Notes: generated by a model from the letters alone, not told the origin. 64,000 nucleotides of DNA from an uncultured Sphingomonadaceae bacterium (GCA_937873035.1 CALMVA010000058.1:21776-85775), one strand, 5' to 3'; positions 27,775 through 36,751 are shown, counted from the stretch's first letter. Numbers and translations are program-made.

Positions 27775-29196
27775 TCAGGCGACTTCGCTGATGCCCAGTT
27801 CAGCAAGCTTGCGGTAGAGCGTCGAACGACCAATGCCGAGGCGGCGGGCAACTTCGGTCATGCGCCCGCGATAATGGCCGATGGCAAGGCGGATGATGTC
27901 TGCCTCAATATCATCAAGCGGGCGCATATGCCCGTCTGCCATATAAAGCGTGACGCCCGCTTCCTGATTGGCATTGGCCGCATCCGGCAGGTTGCGGGGA
28001 AGCGAATGACTGGCGATCTGCGGAAAGTCCGCAACCGTCAGCGCATCGCCTTCGCACAGCACGGCGGCGCGGAAGAGCACATTCTGCAACTGGCGGACAT
28101 TGCCCGGCCAATCATAGCTGACGAGCAAGTCCATCGCCGCATCGGTAATCCCCATGTCGCGCAAGCCCGGCTGCTTGGCGATGCGCGCCAGCAAATGCCG
28201 CGAGAGTGCGGGAATATCGCCCAGCCGCTCGCGCAGCGGCGGGATCGTCAACTGGACGACATTGAGGCGATAATAAAGATCTTCGCGGAAAGTGCCTGCC
28301 TCAACCGCTTCGGCCAGCCGCGTATTGGCAGCAGCCACGATGCGGACATCAACTTCGCTCGCCGCGCGCGCACCCACTGGGTGCACCTCACCCGATTGCA
28401 GATAGGCGAGCAGCTTGACCTGCACGTCCATCGGCATTTCGCTCACTTCATCGAGGAAGAGCGTGCCCCCATCGGCATCCATAAACTTGCCGACATGACG
28501 CGCAAACGCGCCCGGAAACGCGCCCTTTTCATGCCCAAAGAGATGCGAATCGATGAGATTGGCGGGCATGGTGCCGCAATTGACCGTCACCATCGCGCGT
28601 TTGGCGCGCGGCGAGGCGGTGTGGATCGCTTCTGCCACCACTTCCTTGCCAACGCCCGTTTCGCCCTCGATCAGGATAGGCAGCCGCGCACGCGCCGCTT
28701 TTGCCGCAATCGCCAGCGCCGCCCGAAAATCGGGCGCGGACCCCACGATTTCATCAAAACCAAGCGGGGCAGAAATCTTTTCGGTCAGCGGGCGTAATTC
28801 GCCGGATGCAAGCTGATCGTCCACCGCCGCATCAAGCGCGGCCAGCAGCCGGTCCGGCGCGATGGGTTTGACGAGAAAGTCCGTCGCGCCCGCGCGCATC
28901 GCTTCCACCGCCATGCCGACATCGCTCACCGCCGTGAGCATCAATATGGGCAAAGCCTGCCGACGCGCCTTGATTTCGCGGATGAGCGCCACGGCTTCTT
29001 CGCTGTGCATCGAGTGATCGAGCAGCACCGCATCAAGCATCATGCCATCGCGCGTGCCGAGCGTGGCAATCGCGGTTTCCGAATCACCTGCAAACACCGT
29101 GCGCCATCCCGCACGCGCCGCAAGCGCGGAAACCAGCCGCTGCTGCGCTGGTTCGTCATCAATGAGCATGACCATTCTCATGCCAGTCGGCGTCAT
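27775..29196 (-). CDS. NtrC-family response regulator with an altered sigma54-contact loop
   Basis: 473 residues: receiver (Asp13/14, phospho-site Asp60, Lys110), AAA+ domain (Walker A GETGVGKE at 178-185, Walker B GTLFLDE at 244-250, R-finger region FREDLYYRLNV), and a Fis-type helix-turn-helix at the end (ARRLGIGRSTLYRKL). The loop that touches sigma54, normally GAFTGA, reads GAFPGA at 225-230. The threonine is critical in studied activators, so sigma54 activation may be changed or lost. No partner kinase lies beside it. Confidence 0.93.
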   Translation of the reverse strand: MTPTGMRMVMLIDDEPAQQRLVSALAARAGWRTVFAGDSETAIATLGTRDGMMLDAVLLDHSMHSEEAVALIREIKARRQALPILMLTAVSDVGMAVEAMRAGATDFLVKPIAPDRLLAALDAAVDDQLASGELRPLTEKISAPLGFDEIVGSAPDFRAALAIAAKAARARLPILIEGETGVGKEVVAEAIHTASPRAKRAMVTVNCGTMPANLIDSHLFGHEKGAFPGAFARHVGKFMDADGGTLFLDEVSEMPMDVQVKLLAYLQSGEVHPVGARAASEVDVRIVAAANTRLAEAVEAGTFREDLYYRLNVVQLTIPPLRERLGDIPALSRHLLARIAKQPGLRDMGITDAAMDLLVSYDWPGNVRQLQNVLFRAAVLCEGDALTVADFPQIASHSLPRNLPDAANANQEAGVTLYMADGHMRPLDDIEADIIRLAIGHYRGRMTEVARRLGIGRSTLYRKLAELGISEVA

Positions 29197-29389
29197 AATG
29201 CCCCCAAAACCCTGTCCCGTTTCAGGACGCTTCTATCGTTTAACCGTAAAGACGGGCTTAATCGCGTGACGGGCAACACAGTTGCCCCTCAAACACCCAG
29301 TTTCGTGCGCGATCGATGAATGGAGACTTGAGGCGCGCGTGCTGGCTCATTAAAGCCTCATCAAACACAATTTTGGGAGCATGAAGGCC

Positions 29390-29515
29390 ATGGCCAGCCA
29401 GAACGACATGAAGGCGCATAACGAAACATTCGCCGGGGTGATGACTTTGCTCAAATGGGGCACGATCGCCGCGTCGCTGGTCGCTATCCTCATCATCGTT
29501 CTGATCTCGAACTGA
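29390..29515 (+). CDS. aa3-type cytochrome c oxidase subunit IV
   Basis: 41 residues: a short polar head (SQNDMKAHNETFAGVMTLLKWG) and one transmembrane helix (TIAASLVAILIIVLIS). This matches the tiny bacterial aa3-oxidase subunit IV family, which in sphingomonads is often encoded just before pntA. ATG 29390 has GGGAG 10 bp upstream; an ATG at 29381 is too close to it. Its stop is 1 bp before the pntA GTG. Confidence 0.8.
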   Translation: MASQNDMKAHNETFAGVMTLLKWGTIAASLVAILIIVLISN

Positions 29516-29516
29516 C

Positions 29517-30647
29517 GTGACGAAAATCTCCGTTTTCAAGGAAGCGACCGCAGGCGAAACCCGCGTCGCCGTGACGGCGGAGACCGTCAAGAAGTTCATT
29601 GCGCTTGGTGCAACGGTCTCGGTGGAAGCGGGGGCGGGCGCTGGCGCGTCGATTGCCGATGCGGATTACGCCGCAGTTGGCGCCACCATCGGCACGGCGG
29701 CAGACGTTGTGAAGGATGCCGACATCGTGCTGGGCGTGCAGGGTCCAAACCCGGCAGCACTTGCAGGCGCAAAGCCCGGCGCGTGGATCGTCGCGGGTCT
29801 TGACCCCTTCGGCCAGCGCGACAGGGTTGATGCCTATGCCGCCGCCAATGTTGAGGCGCTGGCAATGGAGTTCATGCCGCGCATCACGCGTGCGCAATCG
29901 ATGGACATACTTTCCTCGCAGTCGAACCTGTCGGGCTACAAGGCCGTGATCGACAGCGCCGCGACCTATGGCCGCGCCTTCCCGATGATGATGACGGCGG
30001 CGGGGACGGTGTCTGCCGCGCGCGCCTTCATCATGGGCGTGGGCGTCGCCGGGCTTCAGGCCATCGCCACGGCCCGCCGTCTGGGCGCGCAGGTGTCTGC
30101 CACCGATGTCCGCTCGGCGACCAAGGAGCAGATCGAATCGCTCGGCGCCAAGGCCATCTTCGTTGAGGCCGTAAAGGGCATCGAGGGCGAAGGGTCGGGC
30201 GGCTATGCCACCGAAATGTCTGACGAATACAAGGCCGCGCAGGCTGAGCTTGTGTCAGCGCATATCGCCAAGCAAGACATTGTCATCACAACGGCGCTCA
30301 TCCCCGGTCGCGCCGCCCCGCGCCTCATCAGCGATGCGCAGATCGCCAGCATGAAGCCCGGCAGCGTGATCTTCGACCTTGCGGTTGCGCAGGGTGGCAA
30401 TGTTGAAGGCTCGGTGGCCGACGAAATCGTCGTAAAGCATGGCGTGAAGATCATCGGCTATTCAAACACTCCGGCACATCTCGCCGCCGACGCCTCGGCG
30501 CTGTTCGCGCGCAACCTCTATAATTTCCTCTCGGCCTTCTGGGACAAGGACGCAGGCAAGCCCGTCCTTCCCGATGACGACGAAATCACCGCCGCCATCC
30601 GCCTGACCCAGGGCGGCAAGGTGGTGAACGCCCGGCTGTTGGGATAG
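29517..30647 (+). CDS. pntA: NAD(P) transhydrogenase subunit alpha part 1
   Basis: 376 residues from GTG 29517. This is the soluble NAD(H)-binding dI domain of the proton-translocating transhydrogenase, with the alanine-dehydrogenase-like N-terminus (ISVFKEATAGETRVAVT), the segment MDILSSQSNLSGYKAV, and the nucleotide-binding GVGVAGLQAIATARRLGAQV. In alphaproteobacteria the alpha subunit is split; the membrane part follows 14 bp later. The beta subunit is not in this window. Confidence 0.96.
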   Translation: MTKISVFKEATAGETRVAVTAETVKKFIALGATVSVEAGAGAGASIADADYAAVGATIGTAADVVKDADIVLGVQGPNPAALAGAKPGAWIVAGLDPFGQRDRVDAYAAANVEALAMEFMPRITRAQSMDILSSQSNLSGYKAVIDSAATYGRAFPMMMTAAGTVSAARAFIMGVGVAGLQAIATARRLGAQVSATDVRSATKEQIESLGAKAIFVEAVKGIEGEGSGGYATEMSDEYKAAQAELVSAHIAKQDIVITTALIPGRAAPRLISDAQIASMKPGSVIFDLAVAQGGNVEGSVADEIVVKHGVKIIGYSNTPAHLAADASALFARNLYNFLSAFWDKDAGKPVLPDDDEITAAIRLTQGGKVVNARLLG

Positions 30648-30661
30648 CGAAAGGCAGGCTC

Positions 30662-30946
30662 ATGGACTTTATCTCGATCCTCTCCATCTTCGTGCTGGCC
30701 TGCTTTGTCGGCTATTATGTCGTCTGGTCGGTCACGCCCGCGCTGCACACGCCGCTGATGGCGGTGACCAATGCGATCTCCTCGGTCATCATCGTCGGCG
30801 CGCTGATCGCCGCCGCGCCTGTCGGCAGCTTTGGTATGGCGAAGATCCTCGGCCTCGTCGCGGTCGCGCTTGCCAGCGTCAATATTTTCGGCGGCTTTGC
30901 CGTGACCGAGCGGATGCTCGCCATGTATAAGAAGAAGGACCGCTAG
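30662..30946 (+). CDS. pntAB: NAD(P) transhydrogenase subunit alpha part 2 (membrane)
   Basis: 94 residues with about three transmembrane helices and the conserved LMAVTNAISSVIIVGAL segment of the dII domain of transhydrogenase. It ends in a basic tail (YKKKDR). It should be followed by pntB for a working enzyme, but the next gene is an unrelated membrane protein. Confidence 0.95.
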   Translation: MDFISILSIFVLACFVGYYVVWSVTPALHTPLMAVTNAISSVIIVGALIAAAPVGSFGMAKILGLVAVALASVNIFGGFAVTERMLAMYKKKDR

Positions 30947-30990
30947 GGGCGGTAAAACGCACCCGGCGGGCAATCAGGGGAGGCCCGTCC

Positions 30991-31656
30991 ATGTTCGTCG
31001 GTCATTTCGCGCCCGCGCTTGTTGCCGCCACACAGCGCAAGGCGCCAAGCCTGCCCCTGCTGTTCATCGGCGCCCAGCTTGTTGACTGGGCCTTTTTCGG
31101 CTTCGTGCTCGCCGGTATTGAGCATATGCGCCTCGTGCCGGGGTTCACCGTCTCCAACCCGATGGACCTTTACGATATGCCCTATACGCACAGCCTGTTG
31201 GGCAGTGCCGCGTGGGCGGCGGGTTTTGCGGCTCTCATCTATGCCATAATGCGCAACAAGAGCGCGGCGCTCATTGCCTTTGCCGTGGTGCTCTCGCACT
31301 GGCTGCTCGATCTGCTGGTCCATGCGCCAGACCTGACACTGGCGGGGCTGCCGCCCAGACTGGGGCTGGGCTTGTGGAATCTGCCCGCCATTGAAAAGCC
31401 GCTTGAGATTGGCATCACCCTAGGCGCACTCTGGCTCTATGCGCGGGCGACAGGCGGGATGCGCGCGGGCGTGTGGGGGCTGGGCGCGATCCTGCTGCTG
31501 CTTCAGGCGATTGACTGGTTTGGCGCAAAACCGACCGAAGTCGATGCCTTGATGACGCTGCTGGCGTGGTTCGGCTATGCCGTTGCCACGCTGGGCGCGT
31601 GGTGGGCTTCGCGCGGCGAAAGGCGGTTTAGCGGATCGCCTTCACGAACGGCTTGA
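30991..31656 (+). CDS. Multi-span membrane protein, unknown
   Basis: 221 residues with about six hydrophobic helices. It begins with GHFAPAL and has histidine/aspartate-rich elements HSLLGSAAW and LSHWLLDLLVHAPDL, which recall the membrane-bound metal-dependent hydrolase (YdjM/DUF457-like) family. A GGGGAGG lies 8 bp before the ATG. It occupies the place where pntB usually stands. The 3' end overlaps the convergent transferase gene by 29 bp. Confidence 0.78.
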   Translation: MFVGHFAPALVAATQRKAPSLPLLFIGAQLVDWAFFGFVLAGIEHMRLVPGFTVSNPMDLYDMPYTHSLLGSAAWAAGFAALIYAIMRNKSAALIAFAVVLSHWLLDLLVHAPDLTLAGLPPRLGLGLWNLPAIEKPLEIGITLGALWLYARATGGMRAGVWGLGAILLLLQAIDWFGAKPTEVDALMTLLAWFGYAVATLGAWWASRGERRFSGSPSRTA

Positions 31657-32461
31657 TCGCGCGCACCGCCGTTTCTCGCAGCACACGCCAGGGGTAGCGC
31701 ACCAGCGTTTCAGCCAGCGCATCGAGCGCGCCTGGCGATTTCACATCCGCGCCCGGTCGGATAGCGAAATGATCGCCCAGCACCGAGCCGGGGCGCTGCC
31801 GCCCCTTGACGCGGTTGGTAACATTCTCACCATGGATCACCTGCACCCAGGCCAGACCATCCTCAATCTGGCGCAGCGTGAACGCCTCTGCGAGCAATGT
31901 GTGCGGCTTGCACCAGATCGTCTTGAAATCGGATGCATCCTCAACGACCGAGGCAAAGGGATTGCTCTCATCGCGCGCGCTGAACACCCAGCCATCGCGC
32001 CAGGCAACGCCATCGGGGAAATTGAGCGCCGTCCCCGGCGGAACATCCTGCGCCACAGCCTGCAACCGCGCCACAAAGTCGCGCGCGAGCGCATCGTCAT
32101 TGTCGAGCCGCGTGGTGAGGAGGCGCTGTGCACCCGCCGCCATGTGTGCGCGCACATCCGCAATGACGGTTTCAGGCGGAAGCGCATCGCGGAACAGGGC
32201 GACGAACGGAAACTCCTTCTGGCAGCGTTCAATCCGCTCGCGGAAAAGCTGCGGCGTCGCGGTGTCGAAATAGATGATCCAGACGAAATCGCGCAGCGTC
32301 TGCGCCGCGACCGCAGGAAGGCAATATTGCTCGAAAATGTCGAAACGACGCTCCAGCCAGCCGGTGCGCGCGCGAATTTCAGCCTCGCGGCCCGGCGTCG
32401 GCACGTTGAAGCGCGTCAGGATGATGTGGCTCAAATCAGACAAGGCATCCTCGCTTCGCAT
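31628..32461 (-). CDS. Putative rhamnosyltransferase-family protein
   Basis: 277 residues from ATG 32461; the ATG shares a base with the stop of the preceding glycosyltransferase (TGATG). It resembles the 'putative rhamnosyl transferase' family: ILTRFNVP at the start, a TTRLDNDDAL segment with the acidic DxDD-like motif expected to bind nucleotide sugar and metal, and HGENVTNRVKG near 225. The acceptor and sugar are unproven. With the adjacent GT2 and EpsD-like genes it suggests surface polysaccharide or glycan assembly. Confidence 0.75.
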   Translation of the reverse strand: MRSEDALSDLSHIILTRFNVPTPGREAEIRARTGWLERRFDIFEQYCLPAVAAQTLRDFVWIIYFDTATPQLFRERIERCQKEFPFVALFRDALPPETVIADVRAHMAAGAQRLLTTRLDNDDALARDFVARLQAVAQDVPPGTALNFPDGVAWRDGWVFSARDESNPFASVVEDASDFKTIWCKPHTLLAEAFTLRQIEDGLAWVQVIHGENVTNRVKGRQRPGSVLGDHFAIRPGADVKSPGALDALAETLVRYPWRVLRETAVRAIKPFVKAIR

Positions 32462-33420
32462 CAAAGTTCAACCGCGCTTGGTCCGTTGCGCCATTCGGCT
32501 CGACGCGCCCATGCGCTGCCCCATTCGCGCGCCTTGGCGGCATAGCGCGCAGGGAACAGCGCACCCAGAAGGCGAAAAGAAAAGGCACGGACAGCAACGT
32601 GCGCAAGGCTTGCGCTCTTGCCGACAACACGCCCCAACCCGGCATATTGGCGCTCGATAAGGCCGATCCGTGCACCCATGACATAGGCGATCTTGCTGGC
32701 ATGGCTGGTGGCGCTCGCGCCGCCATAATGGATGATGCACGCACTGGGCGTCATCAACGGACGCGCACCCGCCGCGCGCGCACGCGCGCACAAATCGGCC
32801 TCTTCGCCATACATGAAGAAGCGGCGATCAAATCCGCCCAGTCGGTTCCAGAAGGCCCGCTCGATCATCAGGAAGCAGCCAGAGACAATGTCTACCCGGC
32901 GCTCGCTGTCGCGCTGCCATGCGCCCAGACCTTCGGGGTTGAAGGCCTCAAACCGGCGCAGCAATCCCCGCAGACCAGAGGCGAAGGAAACGGCGCTCCA
33001 CGGCGTGATCTTGCCCCAGACCGAGGTGGGGTTGAGCCGCCCATCGGCAAATTGCGTGCGCCCGCCCCAGATACCCGCATCCGGGTGGGCACGGGCGAAG
33101 GCAACAAGTTTGTCAATCGCACCATCGAGCACGACCGTATCGGTGTTGAGAAGAAGAAGATATTCGCCGCGCGCCTGCTCTGCTGCGATGTTGTTCGCCT
33201 TGGCAAAGCCATGGTTCACGGCTTCGGCGATCAGGCGGACTTGCGGAAACGCCGCCGCAATCGCTTCGGCTGATCCATCGGCGGAGCCATTATCCACCAT
33301 GATGAGTTCAAACGGCGTGTCGTGCGTCTGCGCATAGACCGACCGAAGGCACGCCAGCGTCATCTCGCGCGTGTTCCAGTTGACCATCAGGATCGAGAGT
33401 TCAGGGTTGGCACCCGTCAT
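32461..33420 (-). CDS. Family-2 glycosyltransferase (WbbL-like)
   Basis: 319 residues. GT-A fold start LSILMVNWNTREMTLACLRSV, VDNGSADGS, NHGFAKANN, the metal-binding LLLNTDTVV near 95, and the acceptor-side GGFDRRFFMYGEEADLC near 200. These are the marks of the rhamnosyltransferase-like GT2 group (WbbL). It lies 78 bp downstream of the EpsD-like lipoprotein gene and is coupled to the next transferase. Likely role: adding rhamnose or a related sugar to a surface glycan. Confidence 0.9.
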   Translation of the reverse strand: MTGANPELSILMVNWNTREMTLACLRSVYAQTHDTPFELIMVDNGSADGSAEAIAAAFPQVRLIAEAVNHGFAKANNIAAEQARGEYLLLLNTDTVVLDGAIDKLVAFARAHPDAGIWGGRTQFADGRLNPTSVWGKITPWSAVSFASGLRGLLRRFEAFNPEGLGAWQRDSERRVDIVSGCFLMIERAFWNRLGGFDRRFFMYGEEADLCARARAAGARPLMTPSACIIHYGGASATSHASKIAYVMGARIGLIERQYAGLGRVVGKSASLAHVAVRAFSFRLLGALFPARYAAKAREWGSAWARRAEWRNGPSAVEL

Positions 33421-33498
33421 CCTGCCCGCCTTGCCGGAGATAAGGAAAAAGGGCGGAGCACAGGCGCTGGCCCGTCTCCGCCCCTTGTCTCATTGCGC

Positions 33499-34389
33499 CT
33501 AGAGCTTGGCGGGAACGCCAGCGGCGGGCTTGGCAGCCGGAGCGCCAGCAGGCTTGGGCGGTGCAAAGCCGGTCTGATACTTCACGCCTTCACGACGCTT
33601 CTTCACTTCGGCTTCAAGCTCCTTGGCAGCGGTTGCGGCAACCGCGCGATTCTGGAGAATGTTCATGGCAACGGCCGTTGCCTGATCGCCTGAAACCGGC
33701 TGCGCCTTGCTGTCGGTGATGACGTTGGCGGCAACTGCGCCATTTGTCGGCACCACGAACACTTCACCTGCCGGCAGGTTCAAAATCTTGGTTGAAAGCT
33801 CCGGCGGAACCTGAAGCGTATCAAGCTGCGTCGGCTGGCGGCGATACTGGATGCCGTTATCGATGAGCCACTTTTCGATGTCCGTCAGCGTCTTGAGCGG
33901 CGCAAGTTCACGCAGCTTCGCCTGATCCGAAGGCACCGGAAAAAGAATCTGATCCACCGTCAGCACCTTGCGGTTGGCGAACAGCGTCGGGTTGCCGGCA
34001 ATGAAGGTCTTGGCTTCCTGAAGTGTCGGCTTCTTGGTCTGGCTGGCGATATTCTGCTGGAGAAGTTCAACCAGCACGGCCTCTTCAGCGCGCTGCTTCA
34101 GCAGCTGAAATTCAGGCGAGTCGTCCAGCTTCTTTTCGCGGGCGAGATCCGCCAGAATCTTGCGATCAACAATGCGCTGGAGGGCGGCCTGTTCGATCAG
34201 CTTGCGCTGCGCCCCGCTGGGCAGGTTCGCACCCTTCAACTCGGCGTTGAGCTCATGGATGGTGACATCCTTGCCATCAACCGTGGCAATCGTCTGACCT
34301 TCGGGAACGCTGCCCGAACCGCCATTGCCGCACGCTGCAAGGCTGATGGCGGCAGAAGCCAGAAGCATGAACGAGAATGTCTTGCGCAT
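33499..34389 (-). CDS. EpsD-family peptidyl-prolyl isomerase lipoprotein
   Basis: 296 residues. The lipobox LAAC puts the lipid anchor at Cys20. The body has a SurA-N-like helical part (VPEGQTIATVDGKDVTIHELNAEL style and the RIVDRKILADLAREK run) and a reduced parvulin-like region, as in EpsD proteins of exopolysaccharide loci. The tail is rich in Ala/Pro/Lys. It probably acts as a periplasmic chaperone in polysaccharide export; only the two glycosyltransferases of such a locus are next to it. Confidence 0.82.
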   Translation of the reverse strand: MRKTFSFMLLASAAISLAACGNGGSGSVPEGQTIATVDGKDVTIHELNAELKGANLPSGAQRKLIEQAALQRIVDRKILADLAREKKLDDSPEFQLLKQRAEEAVLVELLQQNIASQTKKPTLQEAKTFIAGNPTLFANRKVLTVDQILFPVPSDQAKLRELAPLKTLTDIEKWLIDNGIQYRRQPTQLDTLQVPPELSTKILNLPAGEVFVVPTNGAVAANVITDSKAQPVSGDQATAVAMNILQNRAVAATAAKELEAEVKKRREGVKYQTGFAPPKPAGAPAAKPAAGVPAKL

Positions 34390-34505
34390 TTGAACTCCCC
34401 TCGATGGCCACAGCCGATATGCCGGGCCGAATGAGTGTGGAGCTAGATGGACAGGCCTGTCACGGCAAATGAATTGACCCTTAAATTCCTGTCATGGAGC
34501 CGCGC

Positions 34506-35069
34506 CTAAAAGTCGCGCACCAGCCGCATTGCCACGCCAAGCCAGGCCGGATCATCAAAAATCTGCTGCTTTGCGCCCGCCCCCAGCGGCAAGATCTGGA
34601 TGCGCGCGCCCTGCCGCCCGATCAGCCGCCCGAAGACGTATCGCCCGGCGGGGCGCGGCACGAGCACATCGCGATTAAGCGCCGCGCCAAAATCGTCTGG
34701 CGCGACGCGGCGGCACCAGACGGCATCGCCCGCGCGATAATCGCCCACGCTCGCCTCGACCATGATGGCGACCGTCCCGGCCTCTGGCGCAGGCGCGGCG
34801 ACGACCTGCTCATGCCGCGGAGCGCTGGCCCCATCTGCACAAAGCAGGGCGGCGACAGGCAGGTCCGCGCGCTCCGGCAACTGGACAAGGTCCGCCGCAT
34901 CGACGCCCAACGCATCGGCGATGCGGTTGAGCCAATCGACCGATACGGTGCGCGTGCCCGTTTCCAGCCGCCCGATCGTTTGCGCCGTCGTTGGCGGATC
35001 GCAACGCACACCAACTTCAGCAAGCGTCAGCCCCTTCGCCCGACGGACTTCTCGAATCCGCGTAATCAT
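34506..35069 (-). CDS. XRE-family regulator with S24/LexA-like C-terminal domain
   Basis: 187 residues. N-terminal helix-turn-helix (IREVRRAKGLTLAEVGVRC, TIGRLETGTRTVSVDWLNRIADALGV), then a linker and a beta-rich domain with VGDYRAGDAVWCRRV and RDVLVPRPAGRYVFGRL, like the peptidase S24 fold of phage-type repressors. The catalytic Ser-Lys pair is not evident, so it is probably non-cleaving. It is divergent from the DUF6456 gene, with a palindrome at 35092-35104 between them that it may bind. Confidence 0.82.
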   Translation of the reverse strand: MITRIREVRRAKGLTLAEVGVRCDPPTTAQTIGRLETGTRTVSVDWLNRIADALGVDAADLVQLPERADLPVAALLCADGASAPRHEQVVAAPAPEAGTVAIMVEASVGDYRAGDAVWCRRVAPDDFGAALNRDVLVPRPAGRYVFGRLIGRQGARIQILPLGAGAKQQIFDDPAWLGVAMRLVRDF

Positions 35070-35091
35070 GGTTCGCTCCGACGTAAAATTT

Positions 35092-35104
35092 AACCGATAT
35101 GGTT
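35092..35104. promoter_or_regulatory. Palindromic operator between the XRE and DUF6456 genes
   Basis: AACCGATATGGTT pairs AACC with GGTT around GATAT, flanked by A- and T-runs that extend the symmetry. It lies 22 bp upstream of the XRE start and 60 bp upstream of the DUF6456 start, a typical autorepressor position. Confidence 0.5.
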
Positions 35105-35164
35105 TTTCCCTTTCCTACAGATGTGCCGCCATGGCAAGTGAGATTTTCCCAGTCAGGAGATTTC

Positions 35165-35638
35165 ATGCCCCGCATCCTTGCCGAACAGGCACTTCCGCAA
35201 GACCAAACGACCGGCACCCGCCGCCCGCCGCGCAGCGTGACCATAAACCTCGCCGAATCGCCACTCGGCTGGCTGCGCGCCCGCGCTTTGGTGAGCGACC
35301 GGCAATTTGCCGCAGGTGAGCTTTTACGCCGCGACTATGAGCGCGCCGGGCTTGGCCCCCGCGTCACGATGCGCTGGGATGCGGCACCTGCGGGCGCAGG
35401 GCGGCGCGGGGCGGTTGATCCGGCAGGCGCGATGGTTGCGCATTTGCGCGCCAGAGAGCGTTTTGATGCTGCACTTTGTGCCGCAGGTCCGGGCCTGAGC
35501 GACATCCTCTGGCGCGTCGTCTGCGCGTGCGAGAGCGTGCCGACATCGGAACGCGCCCTGGGCTGGCCCGCACGATCTGGCCGCCTCGTGCTGACACTGG
35601 CGCTCGACCGCATCGCCGATTACTACCGGGTTCCATAA
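35165..35638 (+). CDS. DUF6456-domain protein
   Basis: 157 residues from ATG 35165, preceded by AGGAG 5 bp away. It matches the alphaproteobacterial DUF6456 family (AESPLGWLRAR, AGELLRRDYERAGLGPRVTMRWD, and the C-terminal GWPARSGRLVLTLALDRIADYY), which is thought to be a DNA-associated helical domain. It is divergent from the XRE regulator and lies 20 bp before the DUF2855 gene. Function unknown. Confidence 0.82.
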   Translation: MPRILAEQALPQDQTTGTRRPPRSVTINLAESPLGWLRARALVSDRQFAAGELLRRDYERAGLGPRVTMRWDAAPAGAGRRGAVDPAGAMVAHLRARERFDAALCAAGPGLSDILWRVVCACESVPTSERALGWPARSGRLVLTLALDRIADYYRVP

Positions 35639-35658
35639 CCAAAGACTGGGAGAGCGGC

Positions 35659-36732
35659 GTGGCACAGGCATTGTGGGTAAAAAAGGACGATCTGACGGCA
35701 ACCAAATTGGTCGATCTCGATCAGCCAACGCTCGGTGAAGGCGCAGTCCGCCTGCGCGTCGAAAGCTTTGCCGTCACCGCCAACAACGTAACCTATGCCG
35801 TGATCGGCGATATGTTCCATTATTGGAATTTCTTTCCCGCAGCCGATGGCTGGGGCATCGTCCCCATGTGGGGCCATGCCGTTGTCGAAGCCTCGAACAC
35901 GCCCGACATTGCGGTTGGTGAGCGCGTTTATGGCTATCTGCCCATGGCCACGCATCTGGACGTGCAGCCCGGCAATATTTCGGCGGGCGGCTTTGTCGAT
36001 ATGACGCCGCATCGCCAGCCGATGAGCATCTTTTATAATCAGTATAGCCGTCTTGCGGCCGACCCTGAGCATGATCCGGCAAATGAGGATGCGCGGATGC
36101 TCTATGGCCCGCTCTTCAAGACGGGCTTTCTGATTGAAGCCTTTTACCAGCGCCATGCCTGGTTTGAAGCGGAAGTGCTTGTCATCACCAGCGCCTCTTC
36201 CAAAACCGCAATGGCGCTGGCGCATTGCACGCGGCTCGCCTCGCCCGCCGTCAAACGCGTGGGGCTGACCTCACCCGGCAATCTGGCCTTTGTAAAGGCA
36301 ACGCATCTCTATGATGAAGTGCTTGCCTATGAAGATATTGGCCGGATTGCGCTGCTGCCGAGTGTTTCGGTTGATTTCGCGGGCAATGCGCGTGTGCTGC
36401 ACGCCATACATGAAACGCTGGGCGACAATCTGCTTTACTCAAGCACCGTGGGCGCCACGCACGTCGGTGCGCGCGAAGGGGAGGGAGCGCCACTCCCCGG
36501 CCCGCAGCCCGTGCTGTTCTTCGCCCCCACCGAGGCGCTGGAGACAGTGAAGGCCATGGGTCCGGCGCGCTTCGCCCAATCCGTCGCGGGAGCATGGGGA
36601 TCATTTATCGCGGCAGCCAAGGGCTTCATCCGCGTCGATCATCGCGACGGGCTGGCGGCCGCGAATGAGGTGTTTCAGGCAACGCTTGCCGGAAAGGCAA
36701 ACCCTGATACCGGCGTGGTGATCCGGCCTTAG
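35659..36732 (+). CDS. DUF2855-family protein
   Basis: 357 residues from GTG 35659 (GGGAG upstream). The sequence recalls the zinc-free MDR/quinone-oxidoreductase layout (an N-terminal GroES-like part with VRLRVESFAVTANNVTYAVIGD, then a nucleotide-binding-like part with VLVITSASSKTAMALA), which is how DUF2855 proteins look. An enzymatic oxidoreductase role is plausible but no substrate is known. It follows DUF6456 closely and is probably co-transcribed. Confidence 0.82.
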   Translation: MAQALWVKKDDLTATKLVDLDQPTLGEGAVRLRVESFAVTANNVTYAVIGDMFHYWNFFPAADGWGIVPMWGHAVVEASNTPDIAVGERVYGYLPMATHLDVQPGNISAGGFVDMTPHRQPMSIFYNQYSRLAADPEHDPANEDARMLYGPLFKTGFLIEAFYQRHAWFEAEVLVITSASSKTAMALAHCTRLASPAVKRVGLTSPGNLAFVKATHLYDEVLAYEDIGRIALLPSVSVDFAGNARVLHAIHETLGDNLLYSSTVGATHVGAREGEGAPLPGPQPVLFFAPTEALETVKAMGPARFAQSVAGAWGSFIAAAKGFIRVDHRDGLAAANEVFQATLAGKANPDTGVVIRP

Positions 36733-36751
36733 GGCCTGAGCGGCTCACCCC

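Noticed and set aside
31577..32545. Long + strand frame across the rhamnosyltransferase gene
   Set aside because: It begins inside the preceding membrane-protein gene and its composition is that of a shadow frame.
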